Shown in pieces: positions 47,162 to 58,408 of a stretch of DNA of 64,000 bases. The translations under genes and the position numbers were made by a program. Under the pieces are notes generated by a model that made no database searches, was not told where the DNA came from, and saw nothing but the letters and a program-made list of their open reading frames with translations. Position 1 is the stretch's first letter. Each line of letters opens with the position of its first letter. This stretch comes from Siderastrea radians (lineage: Eukaryota; Cnidaria; Anthozoa; Scleractinia; Rhizangiidae). The DNA lies in assembly GCA_964017195.1 (NCBI GenBank), contig OZ024895.1, positions 12,454,501-12,518,500 of the forward strand. Reading direction: 5' to 3'.

Positions 47162-47425
47162 ATGTAAAGATCCTCGCAGTTATTAACGCAACTTATGCAG
47201 TGGTCATCTTATGACCAGCTCCCAGTTGGCTTTTTAGCTCAATTGGTTAGAGCGCTGCACCGGTATCGCAGAGGTCAGGGTTCGAATCCCGGCAAGCCTG
47301 AGTTTTTCAGGCTTTCTTTTCGCAACTGCATAAGTTGCGTTAATAACTGCGAGGATTTTCTTTACATTTATTTCTCCATTCCGCAGTTGAAATATATGAA
47401 CTTTATATATTCATAATTACATAAA
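47162..47425 (+). mobile_element. tRNA-Thr-like SINE inside an inverted repeat
   Basis: An arm at 47162-47198 (ATGTAAAGATCCTCGCAG onward) and its inverse at 47328-47367 enclose a tRNA-like body. The tail continues with ATTTCTCCATTCCGCAG and an AT-rich end near 47425. A second copy at 34211-34395 has the same arms and tail but no tRNA body. A tRNA-derived SINE is inferred from the intact A and B boxes; the enclosing palindrome is unusual for a SINE. Confidence 0.7.
47228..47298 (+). tRNA. tRNA-Thr(GGT)-like sequence, SINE head
   Basis: Cloverleaf parts are visible: the D arm with box A TTAGCTCAATTGG (47234-47246), an anticodon stem-loop (47255-47271) with loop CCGGTAT giving anticodon GGT, and the T arm with a perfect box B GGTTCGAATCC (47279-47289). 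The acceptor stem pairs only in its first five positions and the anticodon stem has one mismatch. Its location within a repeat argues that it is a SINE head rather than a working tRNA gene. Confidence 0.7.
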
Positions 47426-48005
47426 GGTTTATCAGACCATAAAGCTACATAAAACTGAAAATGATACGCCAAAATAATGGATTAGCGAAAATAAAAACAC
47501 TTGATTCATGCTCTTCGATGTAGCCATCTTTTCACACGACAGCTTCTACATTGTAAATTTAGCCACAGGCGGGCTGGCCCGCCTCATGTAATACCGGGCT
47601 AAACAGCCATCTCGGCAGACAGAGCCAGTCCTTCTACCAAGCCAGCCCGGCTCATGTAATCGGCCCCTAAACCTGTTTTCTCTTCCCATAATTCGGTTAA
47701 GTTTTAGTTTACGATGTTTTGTCGATGATTTATATCAGTCATATCCACAGATTTCTAGCCGACATAGAAATGATTTCTCTCTTGGTTTTATCGCATACAG
47801 GAACGCATGGCAAGAAAATTTGTTTGAAAAACGACCCTTGTCCTCTTTCGGTCTTCAATTTTTGTAACCAAGTTTGTGCAACTGGGAGTGCAAATGGCTG
47901 TCCTCTTCTCAAATTATTATCTAATACATTTGTTTCTTTCACCTCTTGTCTTGACCTAGATTTATATCATTTAGTACTATGCAGACAATTATGGGTGTCT
48001 GTAAA

Positions 48006-48120
48006 CCCCGGAACACCCCGGAACACCCCGGAACACACCCAGAACACCCCGGAACACCCCCGGAACATCCCATAATGCCCCAGAATACCATCAATACAGC
48101 CAGGAACACCCTCGAACACC
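48006..48120. repeat. CCGGAACACC minisatellite, left end
   Basis: About ten degenerate copies of the 10-11 base unit CCCGGAACAC. The inverted counterpart is at the other end of the same element. Confidence 0.9.
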
Positions 48121-48469
48121 AAAAATAGTGGTCATCGGTCAGACTGCTCATGTATAGACTGACCCGAGGATCTCCGAAGATGGTCAAAGATTTTTGAAGA
48201 CTTTTGCGGATCACCCGAAGATTTCCAAAGCTTGTTATCTAGCATTGAATTTAATGACAAAAATAACGTTCATTTGGTGTGTTTGATTTTGAATATTTCA
48301 ATTCGATTATTGAATTTGTTGTAACTCGTGCGAGATTTGCGTTATAACTCTCAACAAACAGATGTGACGTCATGGCTATAAGTGAAATTCTGGGGTTTGG
48401 CATCCCAAATAATAATTCAATTCACCATATAACACGTCAGGGTCACGATAACTTACTCTTGGGCATTGC

Positions 48470-49140
48470 GTGTCTGATTTTGCATGCAAATTGCATTTCA
48501 CGTTCGAGACCACGAAAAAAATGTAAAACATTATGTATCCACATTTTCTTGAACTTTGCAAAGTATGTACTCTCATCGTTGATATTTTCCTTTTTTGTTT
48601 ATTGAATTTTTTCTCTTTAAGTCTAACTAGATCGGGTTGTGACAGTAAATAAAATACTTGTTCCTTTTCTTGCTATAAGAGTGTAAACTCCTTTTGCTCC
48701 TGGATTACATTGTGACATCCCACATTATAAGCCCTCGGATACCTCTACAAACTTATAGTGAGTACTTTTTTGCAGGCGCGCATTTCTCCTACTTATTAAT
48801 TTTATCTTCCGAGCTATGCTCTTTTGTTAACCAAAAATATATCCAGGCCCAATTGCAAAAACGTCATTTAGATATGAAAAGAGAAAGCTGTGAGATGGGA
48901 ATTTATTAGACATGGAAACTACGTTCTCGGATTTTAATATTCCCGAAGCACTCTGCAATGCGGTGTGATACTTCAAATTAATATAAACTGAGTTGATAAC
49001 AGGTGAATTGGCCATCTAAAAGTTCAGATTTTGCGTGTTTTCAAAAGCTCAAAATGTGAACGCTCGTGAATGATGTTTTTAAACGTTCAGTTAAAATTGC
49101 TCTGCGTCAGAGCGAATCCTTGAATGTAGTTTGCATGCCT
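48470..49140. repeat. Segment A, copy 1
   Basis: These 671 bases recur almost unchanged at 49575-50245 (offset 1105). Start is at GTGTCTGATTTTGC, end at GTAGTTTGCATGCCT. The matching frames (48694-48909 and 49799-50014) come from the duplication and show no known domain. Confidence 0.95.
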
Positions 49141-49576
49141 AGAGTATGTCTTAAAAATTGCAAATAAGCCAGGATGAGACTTGTCATTTCAACATAGGTC
49201 AAGCACGCAATGCGTGCCTATGTTTTTTTTTCACCGTGCATTGTGAGAACTTTGTAGTCAATCACAAATAAGACCTGTTTTGAGCACAAGTTGTTGCCGT
49301 TATGTTATATAAGAGAGCTGGTTCATGCTTAGCGTGTGTATGTTGAGGTAAGGATGCACTCGGGAGGTTTGGAGAGCACTCGAGGAGCTAGATTTGCTCT
49401 CGACTGTGCCTCGAGCAACTCTTATGCTTCTCTCTTGCTCTCCAAACTTCCCGCATGCATCCATAACTCGATGTATGCACGCTAAGCATGAACCTAATAA
49501 ACTTAAACTTAATAAAGAACTTAATAAAGGATAAGAATTTGTGAATACTGCACAAAGCATTTACACAAGGCGCAGT
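49141..49576. repeat. Segment B, copy 1
   Basis: About 435 bases that recur at 51302-51737 (offset 2161), outside the 3-kb element. B contains an imperfect hairpin around GGTTCATGCTTAGCGTG and CACGCTAAGCATGAACC, a TATATAAGAGAGC stretch and two AATAAA-like motifs. Confidence 0.95.
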
Positions 49577-50245
49577 GTCTGATTTTGCATGCAAATTGCA
49601 TTTCACGTTCGAGACCACGAAAAAAATGTAAAACATTATGTATCCACATTTTCTTGAACTTTGCAAAGTATGTACTCTCATCGTTGATATTTTCCTTTTT
49701 TGTTTATTGAATTTTTTCTCTTTAAGTCTAACTAGATCGGGTTGTGACAGTAAATAAAATACTTGTTCCTTTTCTTGCTATAAGAGTGTAAACTCCTTTT
49801 GCTCCTGGATTACATTGTGACATCCCACATTATAAGCCCTCGGATACCTCTACAAACTTATAGTGAGTACTTTTTTGCAGGCGCGCATTTCTCCTACTTA
49901 TTAATTTTATCTTCCGAGCTATGCTCTTTTGTTAACCAAAAATATATCCAGGCCCAATTGCAAAAACGTCATTTAGATATGAAAAGAGAAAGCTGTGAGA
50001 TGGGAATTTATTAGACATGGAAACTACGTTCTCGGATTTTAATATTCCCGAAGCACTCTGCAATGCGGTGTGATACTTCAAATTAATATAAACTGAGTTG
50101 ATAACAGGTGAATTGGCCATCTAAAAGTTCAGATTTTGCGTGTTTTCAAAAGCTCAAAATGTGAACGCTCGTGAATGATGTTTTTAAACGTTCAGTTAAA
50201 ATTGCTCTGCGTCAGAGCGAATCCTTGAATGTAGTTTGCATGCCT
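49575..50245. repeat. Segment A, copy 2
   Basis: Second copy of the 671-base segment A. Its left border joins segment B directly with two bases of overlap; its right border continues into sequence (AATCTATTCC) that copy 1 lacks. Confidence 0.95.
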
Positions 50246-50818
50246 AATCTATTCCTATTTCTCTTGTTTTTTTTAATTTTTATATGAAATGTTTTTTTTT
50301 AATTAGGTGTATATATTAGCGTAACGAACCGGCAGGCAAACATTTTCCATGCGCCTGTGGTAAAAACACTATGACGATCATGTGACCTCGGAATAATGAC
50401 CTCATAACGTTGTGTGACACTCTATTATTAGGCTTTGTGTCTTTGAGGTCAAACCTGAGCGTGATAATGCAAACTTCGCACAAGAAATATCAGTGCAGAA
50501 TTAATAATTCAATTCTGTCAACAGAATTAATAATTCAACTAAATGTAGATGAAATGTAGATGTAGATGTCCCCTTTTTTGTTTTTCATATCACTAAAAAT
50601 CGGAAGGACACGTGTATAATCAGGAGCCCTGGTATAATATATTTTTCCATTAAATATTGGTTCTTTCGCTATTCTCAAAAGTTTTGAAAATATTCCGAAG
50701 CATTCTTGAAATGCTCGGAAATCTCAGGGTGATCCGCAAAAGTCTTCGGAAGAATTAGGAATCTTCGGAGGTCTTCGGCTTAGTCAATTCGTCAGCGGTC
50801 TGACCGCTGACCACTGTT

Positions 50819-50991
50819 TTGGTGTTCTGGGGGTGTTCCTGTCTGTTTCGAGGGTGTTCCAGGGTATTATGGGATGTTTCAGGGGTGTTCCGGGGTTGTT
50901 CCGGGGTTGTTCCTGGCTGTTCTGGGGTGTTCCGGGGGTGTTCCGGGGGTGTTCCGGGAATGTTCCGGGGTGTTCCGGGAGTGTTCCGGGT
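50819..50991. repeat. GGTGTTCCGG minisatellite, right end
   Basis: About fifteen degenerate copies of GGGGTGTTCCG, the reverse complement of the left-end array. Frames on both strands rich in Pro, Thr, Gly and Val here are repeat artefacts. Confidence 0.9.
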
Positions 50992-51301
50992 TTTACAGAC
51001 ACCCGACAATTATTAGTTGAGCTTAACTGAGGTTTCAGTTAGATTTAATTTGAAATTTTTTTGCAGTTGTTTTGTTCTAGTGTCAGTTTGACTTTTTAGC
51101 CTGTAGCCTACTAGCCCGGTGGTTGCTCTATCTCCAATTTTGGTCTGACTGGGTTTTTAGCAGGATTTTGTCTTGCATTCCAAGGGTATTGCTGAGTAAG
51201 GGAAAAAGCTGTTTTCGAAACAGTTACTTTTCATCAGCGCTCAGTGTGCTATAGTGGAGGGGGAAGTATTGACAAGAATGATCACGTGTTGTTTTGTCCT
51301 C

Positions 51302-51737
51302 AGAGTATGTCTTAAAAATTGCAAATAAGCCAGGATGAGACTTGTCATTTCAACATAGGTCAAGCACGCAATGCGTGCCTATGTTTTTTTTTCACCGTGC
51401 ATTGTGAGAACTTTGTAGTCAATCACAAATAAGACCTGTTTTGAGCACAAGTTGTTGCCGTTATGTTATATAAGAGAGCTGGTTCATGCTTAGCGTGTGT
51501 ATGTTGAGGTAAGGATGCACTCGGGAGGTTTGGAGAGCACTCGAGGAGCTAGATTTGCTCTCGACTGTGCCTCGAGCAACTCTTATGCTTCTCTCTTGCT
51601 CTCCAAACTTCCCGCATGCATCCATAACTCGATGTATGCACGCTAAGCATGAACCTAATAAACTTAAACTTAATAAAGAACTTAATAAAGGATAAGAATT
51701 TGTGAATACTGCACAAAGCATTTACACAAGGCGCAGT
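51302..51737. repeat. Segment B, copy 2
   Basis: Same sequence as 49141-49576. It lies 289 bases beyond the right target duplication of the 3-kb element, so it may be the source of the copy inside that element. Confidence 0.95.
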
Positions 51738-51812
51738 ATGAAAAAAAAATGACTCAGTTCATTATAAAGTTGACAAGTACATATACAAGCATGCATTATA
51801 GTGTTCTTATAT

Positions 51813-52290
51813 TTTAATAGTGAAATTGTCCAGATTAATAATCTGAAAGCGCGCGCTAAGTAGTTATTAATCGTAAAGAGTGGTACTTTGTCGTTGTTAA
51901 TTGTAAAAGCACGTCACTTGCGATTAATAACTATGTCAAACATACTTAACAATCGTAAAGACCATAATTAATAACTACGTTTGACAGTAGTTACAGTTAA
52001 TAATCGTGAAAGGCATGATTATCGATCGCAGCTGGCAGACATTATAGTTATCAATTGTAAGTTGACCATTTCTGTAGAGAAGTCACCTCACAAGTAAACT
52101 TAGCTCGACCGGCCGCCGTTACGAAAATGAAAACTATCTCAAAGAGCACTTTCCACGGGCCTTACTGTAACAAAAATATATCGCAGTTGAATTCTCCAGG
52201 GGTCAAAATTTCCATTGACCTTTACTTTTATTTAATGTTAATTTTTCACAAACAATACATTCCTTGGCTTTCTTTTTCAACGGACAACAA
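51813..52290. repeat. Interspersed repeat, second copy
   Basis: Matches 36370-36849 in the same orientation, with point differences and small indels. It begins near the TAATAGTGAAATTGTCCAG stretch and ends in TTTCTTTTTCAACGGACAA. Confidence 0.8.
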
Positions 52291-52877
52291 CGCGAGATCG
52301 GGGATTATAGGGCCTGACTAACAGTGACAGCGCAACTGGTTTTTTAAAGTCTTAGAGCTATGCTCTGTTTAATTTAAGTTTTATAATTCGAAGCAGACAA
52401 GCGAAAAAGACCTATATACCGAATGCATTTGGTTAGGAGAATTTGGTCATACGAAGTTTTTTTGGCTTGGACTTGTTTGAACGTCAGGAAATCAACAACA
52501 CTGTGAATTATGCCGCCACTCAGTTCAGTGGGAAGATCTACTTGCCGAGCCGTAATTTGCGGTGTTGGCTGCATTCTAGTTATTGGAAAACATTAATTTA
52601 AAAGAAGCTAGCTTGTTGAGAAGGCCTTTTTTCTAGCTTCAGAGAGCTGATACGAAAAACTGTCTCCACTGTCGATTTATTTTCATCCACGAGCGAAAGA
52701 CGGCGAAATGCGAAAATAGCGCTGCATCATGGAAAAGAAAAGGTTTGCTACGAAAGTGGGTTGTACTGATTCGAAGGACATTCAGCGGGAGTGGGGAAAA
52801 GTAATCCTTCATAAGCCTCTAAGGGAAACTCTAGCTTATCAATCTTGCTACGAAGACATTTCATTTCTATTCAGGCT
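52291..52877. other. Non-coding stretch before the retrotransposon
   Basis: No gene supported. A 59-codon frame starting at 52731 runs into the retrotransposon border; it has no recognised domain. Confidence 0.4.
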
Positions 52878-52881
52878 TTTC

Positions 52882-53199
52882 TGTGGAGAATGTTTGTTAA
52901 CGTAACGCAGAAAATTCCCTGAGACACAGAAGAAATTCACTCCTTTCCAGTACAATGTTAACTTGTTTATTCTCTCCTTGTGCCGACCAACCAACGCGAG
53001 TAAAACGCCGTGTTACAGTAGTGAATCCAAAAACCTAGTAATACCTTTTCTCTCGATCGAGCACGTGTCTAGAAAAAACCTATCCAAACATAGTCATACA
53101 GTCTAACACGTAATAGCCTTGGAATGTCTAGTGTAAATCGCGTGACTCGTGTCACGCGTCACAAATTTTTACATAATGTAAACTGTGGAGTTTACGACA
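52882..53199 (-). repeat. 3 prime LTR of BEL/Pao element
   Basis: On the - strand it begins TGTCGTAAACTCCAC and ends CATTCTCCACA, with TG and CA termini. It is 318 bases against 323 for the other LTR. Confidence 0.92.
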
Positions 53200-54660
53200 C
53201 CCTCCCCCTATTAAAGGGCTGATAAGCAGCTTTAATACAAATGTAATCGTCCTCTAACTCGTTCATTGTAATTCTGATCATCCGGTTCCTTGCTGCATTC
53301 TTTGCTGGTCGTCGAGATAGCTGCCGCGGTCGAAACTCTGGCACTTCAGGGTTCAAACCTGTGTTCTGTGGCTGGGGTTGTGTGCCTATCTCCAAATCTG
53401 CGACTAGCTGAACAGGGCGTTCGATGATGTACCCGTTTCCCGTCCTTATCTTGAATCCCCGAAGAACGCCGTCCTTTCCCCTTATCAGACTTTCAACTCT
53501 TCCAAGTTTCCACTTTCCAGTGTTCTTAAGGGAGTCTTTAATTAGAACCATCGATCCATCTGCGGGAACCTTCTTATTTGCAATTGCTTGCGTCTTGGAT
53601 CTCTCCTCCAATGCGTGAAGATACTCTTTAACCCATCGTTTGCGCAGCTGCAATCGGCACGTCTTCAAGTAACGCAATCTTCTCGTGACGTCACTTGTGT
53701 CATCCAAGGTATCAAAATCTTCTTCTAGAAAGTTTACAGGTATTCCTCTGATAAGGATGTTAGCTGTAACTGTTTGTTGCTCAAACTCCTCACCCACGTA
53801 ACATAACGGTCTGTTGTTTGTAAAGCATTCCACATTGAGACATGTTTCCTCTAGTTCTGCATAAGAGAGTAATGCGCAACCAATGATCTTTGAAAGACAA
53901 GACTTGACGATGCCAACCATACGTTCAAAAACTCCTCCCCACCTAGGGGCTCTGGAGAGGTTGAACTTCCATTGAATCCGCTGTGATGCGAGGTAGTTGT
54001 TGAGATCCTCGTCTTCTTGTAGAGTCTCAAGCCATCCTTTTGTTGCTATGAAGGTCTTCGCATTATCGCTCACGATCAATCGCAGGGTACCTCGTCTCGC
54101 CATAAATTCCTTCAGTGCTCATTTAAATTGCTCAACAGTCATGTCCGTGCACAACCTTAGGTGAATGGCACGAGTGTAAGCACAAGTGAATAACACGACA
54201 TAAGCCTTCCCGGGGTTGATCCCTTGTTCTTGTGGTACAATGGACCAATGAAATCCACTCCAGTTGGGAAAAATGGATCAGTAAACTCTGCTCGAAATGA
54301 TGGCAGGGCGGCCATTGGTGGTGCTGGTAATGCCCTTGCTCTGTGCCTTTTGCAGTGATTGCAGCTCAACTTCAGCCTTCTAGTAATACGTCGCAGTTGT
54401 GGGATCCAAAACCTCTCTCGCACCTTGTTCATTGTGGACTGGACTCCCCCATGCAAATTCATCAGATGGTAATGTTCCACGACCACCCTCTGTCAATCTG
54501 TGTTTTCTTGGTAGGAACATCGGGTGGTAGTCCGGGACTCGCCCATACCAACGCCAGATCCCCAGTGTGTCTCTCTTGAGGGGAACATCGATTCTTTGCT
54601 CACATCCTGCCTGTGCTAACTTGATCCACCACTGCTCCGCTTGTTCAATCTCAAATGTTG
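53192..54660 (-). pseudogene. BEL/Pao integrase region
   Basis: Three overlapping pieces form the integrase. The zinc-binding part has HYHLMNLHGG with a later CNHCK (54486-54157 frame). The core begins before PTGVDFIGPL. After a frame break near 54110, the 303-codon frame 54103-53192 carries IVSDNAKTF with a catalytic Asp and RWGGVFERMVG with the catalytic Glu. Its C-terminal part resembles the DUF5641-type tail of BEL integrases. The enzyme would insert the DNA copy into the genome. At least one frameshift separates the zinc and core parts. Confidence 0.88.
53200..53209 (-). promoter_or_regulatory. Polypurine tract
   Basis: On the - strand AGGGGGAGGG directly precedes the 3 prime LTR, the expected start of second-strand synthesis. 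Confidence 0.85.
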
Positions 54661-55617
54661 TAAGGGGGCCACGTGTTTTGGCCACCTTCCTTAGAAGCTT
54701 CCAGTACTTGTACTTCTGAAGAAGCTCTTCAGTCCAAGTTTCTTGAAAGTTCTGGTCTTCCTGCTTTTGGAGGAGTGCAGCTTCCTTTCTCGGTAATGCT
54801 TTAGTTTGAGCCTCTGCCGTCTCCTTGACTTCTACCTTCTCTGGCCATTCTTCAACGTTGCCCAGCCATTCAGGAGCCTTCATCCAAAAGTGGTCAATTC
54901 TTGCCGGAACAATTCCTCTGGTCCCTAAGTCACTTGGATTTTGTTCTGTAGGGACGTAATGCCACACAAAGGTTTCAAGATCCTGTATCTTTGCCACTGT
55001 GTTCCCGATGTACTGTGACCATTTGCCCTTCTTTTCCAACCAGTAGAGTACAGTGGTGCTATCCACCCATGCGTGGGTCTCAGCAAACATGTTGGGGTCA
55101 AGTGCCTTAGTGGTATGACTCAGCAACTTGGCAAGAGTGAGGGCTGCGGTGAGTTCTAGGCGTGGAATCGATGTGTTCTTAGGAGCGATTCTTGATTTGG
55201 ATTTTGACTTACGGACCCATCCAAGTACTTAGCAACAACGTAAACGGCCGCACATACTGCTGATTTGCTGGCGTCTGAAAATCCGTGTAACCACGGAATT
55301 GCAAGGGTTGGATGCTCCTTTAAACAGCTGATCCACTTGTTCCACTGCCGTACAATTTCATCAGGGAGGGGCGCATCCCACGAGATCTTCCATAAACAAA
55401 CTTCGCTAAAGATAACCTTTCTGGTGATCATAACCGGCGAAGCCAGACCGAGGATGTTATAAACACTGTTAATTGCTGCTATCATCTTCTGCTTTGTCAC
55501 TGGCTCTGTTGCACCGCAGCACGGTTGAAAATCAACAAAGATTGTATCTGTTGACTTGTCCCACTGGGTTCCCAGTATTCTGGCCCTTTGATCCCTTGTT
55601 TTGAGGTGTACTTTCAA
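54661..55617 (-). pseudogene. BEL/Pao RNase H region
   Basis: The frame 55617-55156 has LGLASPVMITRKVI, typical of the segment after the reverse transcriptase in BEL/Pao, and HGFSDASKSAVCAAVY with the first RNase H Asp. After a break near 55140 the frame 55126-54380 continues with WVDSTTVLYWL and PTEQNPSDLGTRG, the later RNase H motifs. RNase H degrades the RNA strand after copying. The frameshift near 55150 breaks the protein. Confidence 0.85.
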
Positions 55618-56551
55618 GGGTAGCTACATTGCTATGCCATTTGTGTAGTGTGAATCCCCCTTTGTTCATGATCTGTGTCGCTTCCTCCTTAAACCTTGTG
55701 AGGGCTTCCACCTTATCACTCCCATATTGTATATCATCGACGTAAGTGTCATCCCGCAGCGCCTTCACCATGTCTGGAAATTCTTCCTGATATGCTGACA
55801 AGTGTTTCTGGAGAGTCGCACCCAAGATATAAGGGCTAGGTGCTGCACCAAAGATCACCCGGGTAAAGCGATACTCAACCACCTTTCGCTCGTCCAAGTT
55901 GTTAAACCAAAGTACTCTTAAGTCATCACGATCCTCCTCATGCACACGAATTTGGTGAAATGCTTTCTCTATGTCTCCAGTGACGCATTATTTTTTCAAC
56001 CGATTACGAAGGAGAATGTCAAAGAGCAGCGGTTGCAGAGCTGGACCAGTTTCTAGGCAATCATTCAACGAAGGCAATTGCTGTCTGGATTTGGAGGAGC
56101 AGTCATAGACTATGCGTGTTTTTGTCGACTCAGCGCTCTCTGGGATGACGGGATGATGTGGAACATAATGCACGATTTCTCCAGTGGGCTGAGGTGGAGC
56201 AGGCTCAAGTATTCCACTCTCAATTTGTTCTTACATAATGGCATTGTACTCCACCAGTTTGTTATGTCTCTCCAAGCGTCTTGTTGTTCCCCAAAGTCGC
56301 ACCATTGCCAGCCCCTTGTTGGTTGGGAGTAGTCCATGGGGAAGCTTCCAAGGTAGCCGTGTCTCGTAAAACCCTTTACTCTTGAACTTGATTTGCTCTT
56401 CAAAGTCTTGGTTGAATGAAAGGTTGAGAGTATCTGCATCCTCCAGGCCAAGCACATCCATGGAGCACAAGCATTCAAATTCACTTTGGCTTGAGTTTAA
56501 AAAGAATTCTTTTTCCACGCCATTTCCTACTGAAATAAGCCTCCCATACAA
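55532..56551 (-). pseudogene. BEL/Pao reverse transcriptase region
   Basis: Four frame pieces cover the domain. The first (56551-56231) has a typical BEL lead-in ending with YETRLPWK. The second (56173-55988) has YVPHHPVI and RIVYDCSSK. The third (55945-55532) has IFGAAPSPYILGATL and the active-site box TYVDDIQYG. The enzyme copies the element RNA into DNA. At least two frame changes separate the pieces, so no single working protein remains. Confidence 0.88.
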
Positions 56552-56554
56552 GAT

Positions 56555-57163
56555 CTATCCCAGCATCGTGAATTCCGCTCCAGGATCAGCGTCAGGATCG
56601 TTCCCGAGAATTAGTGGTTCTGTTGAATGGATGCGCTGATAATCCGCTGCTCCAAGGATGATATGTACAGGGAGCTGATCTGCCATTTCGTCTTCATCGC
56701 TTAATTGTAGCTTACGGAGTCGAGGGTACTTCCGCTTCAAGTCCTTAATTCTTGGATTAGGTAAAGATGTCAGCACATCCTTCTCTGCATTGAGACAATC
56801 AACAACAAAGTTAAAACCATCCACAACAGCAGACTCCATGGTTAAAGAGTAAATATCCACTCTTCTTGTAACTGTTCCATACATCTGCTCAATGCATCTT
56901 GTCTCTTGCCGGATTGGTGAGATTCCCAGTCTTGCAATCAGGTCTGAGCATACATATGAACTTCCGGCTCCTGTGTCAATTACGATTCTTGCCTCCTGTC
57001 CATTGACCATTGCTCGCACTGTAGCGTGTAAAGTTGATGTAGACCAAGTTGATGCGCTCATGTTCTTTTCTGTTGATGTAGGAACGCTGCCTTGCTCAGG
57101 AACAGTTGAAATTCTTCCTTCACAAAGAGATGTATGATGCCGCTGTCCACTCTTGAACGACAT
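56555..57163 (-). pseudogene. BEL/Pao aspartic protease region
   Basis: The 202-codon frame opens with a degenerate zinc-knuckle-like GQRHHTSLCEG and then has VIDTGAGSSYV, the DTG active site of a retroviral-type aspartic protease (DUF1758-like in BEL/Pao). HIILGAADY near the end matches the conserved flank of the family. The protease would process the polyprotein. It is out of frame with the zinc knuckles upstream, with a break near 57160. Confidence 0.87.
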
Positions 57164-58408
57164 GCAGACACAAGATGATTATCACCAAGGCAGTTGTAGC
57201 ACAAGTTCTTCCTTCGTATGAGGTCCCTTCGGGCAGCGACAGTGAACACCTTTGTACAGTTCACGGACGAATGGTTTGTAGAACCGCAGTAAACACATCT
57301 ATTAGCATTGGTGTATCTTTGTGAGCCCTGCATCATCAATTTCTCTGCATTTCGCCTCCCATCTCCAGATCCGCCTTGTTGCGTGCTCTTCTCTTCCGCT
57401 CAAAGAGGGTTCCGGTCAACAAATTTACGTAGAGCTTCAACCAGCTGTTCAAGTGCCCACTCCTCCCACTTATCGTCTTTCTGAGTGATAACTTCTCTCA
57501 CTGGTCCAAGTTTGTCCATCAAAGTGGACACGGCGCTCTGCGCTGTCTGCAGTTTGTTCACTGTAGACAAAGTTCGTACAACTCTCGAAAGCTTGTTGTA
57601 GAATTCGTGAATCCGGTCGAGTCGACGAATGTCCGTAATACTGTGTAAACTTTCCATTTCCTTGATGAGCGCCTTGTGCACCTTACAATCCTTGCCATAG
57701 GTGATCTGCAGAATTTTCTTGGCTTCTTGGTAGCCTTCTACTGTGTGCGGAAGCCCAAGTATGTCCTCCCGTGGTTGGCCTTTTATGAGCTCCAATGAAT
57801 AGTTGAATTTGCTGATTTCCGATATTTTTGCACCGTCCACTTCAACCTCAAACTGGTTCCAGTGAAATGGAGTGATGGTATATCACTGAAGCTTCACCGA
57901 CTGTGTTGTTGATGACCCAGAAGAATCGCTATCACCAGCTCTGGCGTCCTTCTCCATCTCCAATTTCTTTTTCAACCACTCTTCTTCCCGTTGTTGTTGT
58001 CTAATTTGCGCCGCTTCAAGTTCCTTTTGTTCGGCCAGTCGCGCTTCCATGATTTCCTTGTTGATAGCTCACTGCTTATCTAATTCACGCTGAGCCTTTT
58101 CGTCCTCCTCTTGTCTACGTCCTTCATCCAAAGTCAGCTTAATTTGTCCTCGAAGTTCTCAAAACATTTTGTAGTCGTTCCTTCTGTTGCACAGACCAAT
58201 TCTTTATCTCATCTACCATGTGTTCGCTCTCCAACATGCGCTCCCCTGTCTCGTCGATTGAAATCTCCAATTTGCGAATAAGTCCGCATATCTTGTTGTA
58301 GTAAAGTTCCAAGTCCTCTTGATCGCAGTCTTTCCAGGTTTTTGAAATTTCCTCCAGCTTCAATTTCGAAAACTCTAACAATTGATCGTGTTTATCAGTT
58401 GGCGCCAT
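57058..58408 (-). pseudogene. BEL/Pao gag region
   Basis: The start at 58408 opens an 89-codon helical N-terminal part (MAPTDKHDQLLEFSK onward). A charged coiled coil follows, with stops near 58067 and 57885. The frame 57840-57400 matches the DUF1759-type capsid region (GQPREDILGLPHT). The frame 57339-57058 carries two CX2CX4HX4C knuckles, CVYCGSTNHSSVNC and CYNCLGDNHLVSAC, which bind the RNA. Gag would form the particle. Several stops and frame changes make it inactive. Confidence 0.87.

Larger units (their letters stand above)
46908..47667. mobile_element. PIF/Harbinger-like non-autonomous element, TAA target
   Basis: The ends GGGCCGATTACATGAGGCC and, inverted, GGGGCCGATTACATGAGCC are flanked by TAA (46905-46907 and 47668-47670). 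Three-base TAA/TTA duplication is typical of PIF/Harbinger. Subterminal palindromes such as GGGATCCCAG and GCCGGGATCCCGGC lie at 47008-47050. No transposase is present. It carries a nested tRNA-derived SINE. Confidence 0.75.
46607..47811. repeat. 220-base tandem duplication split by an insertion
   Basis: Unit 1 is 46607-46826. Unit 2 begins at 46827, stops at about 46904, and resumes at 47671-47811. Both contain TTTGAAATGTATAG, AATTTGCATAAATTAG and CCTGTTTTCTCTTCCCATAA. The gap in unit 2 is the Harbinger-like element. Confidence 0.8.
47993..51004. mobile_element. 3-kb element with 9-bp target duplication and CCGGAACA repeats
   Basis: Both ends begin GGGTGTCTGTAAA when read inward, followed by tandem CCGGAACACC units. 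GACAATTAT stands exactly at 47984-47992 and 51005-51013. A 9-base duplication fits Mutator-like elements. No transposase is visible. The interior carries an A-B-A duplication. Removing one A plus B would give an ancestral element of about 1.9 kb. Confidence 0.82.

Noticed and set aside
47228..47298. Functional tRNA-Thr gene
   Set aside because: It lies within a repeated palindrome, has an incomplete acceptor stem and an anticodon-stem mismatch, and a related copy lacks the body; a SINE head fits better.
49141..49576. Segment B as a solo LTR (it has TG and CA near its ends, a TATA-like box and AATAAA)
   Set aside because: Both copies share extra bases outside the TG and CA (AGAG-TA on the left, GT on the right) and no target duplication is evident, so the borders do not fit an LTR.
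48694..50014. Pair of identical 71-codon frames as a duplicated gene
   Set aside because: The whole 671-base segment is duplicated, non-coding parts included.
50755..51030. Pro/Thr-rich and Gly/Val/Phe-rich frames
   Set aside because: They translate the GGTGTTCCGG minisatellite in different frames.
52731..52910. 59-codon frame interrupted by the retrotransposon
   Set aside because: Rejoining across the TTTC target does not extend the frame beyond a few codons, so there is no sign of a gene disrupted here.
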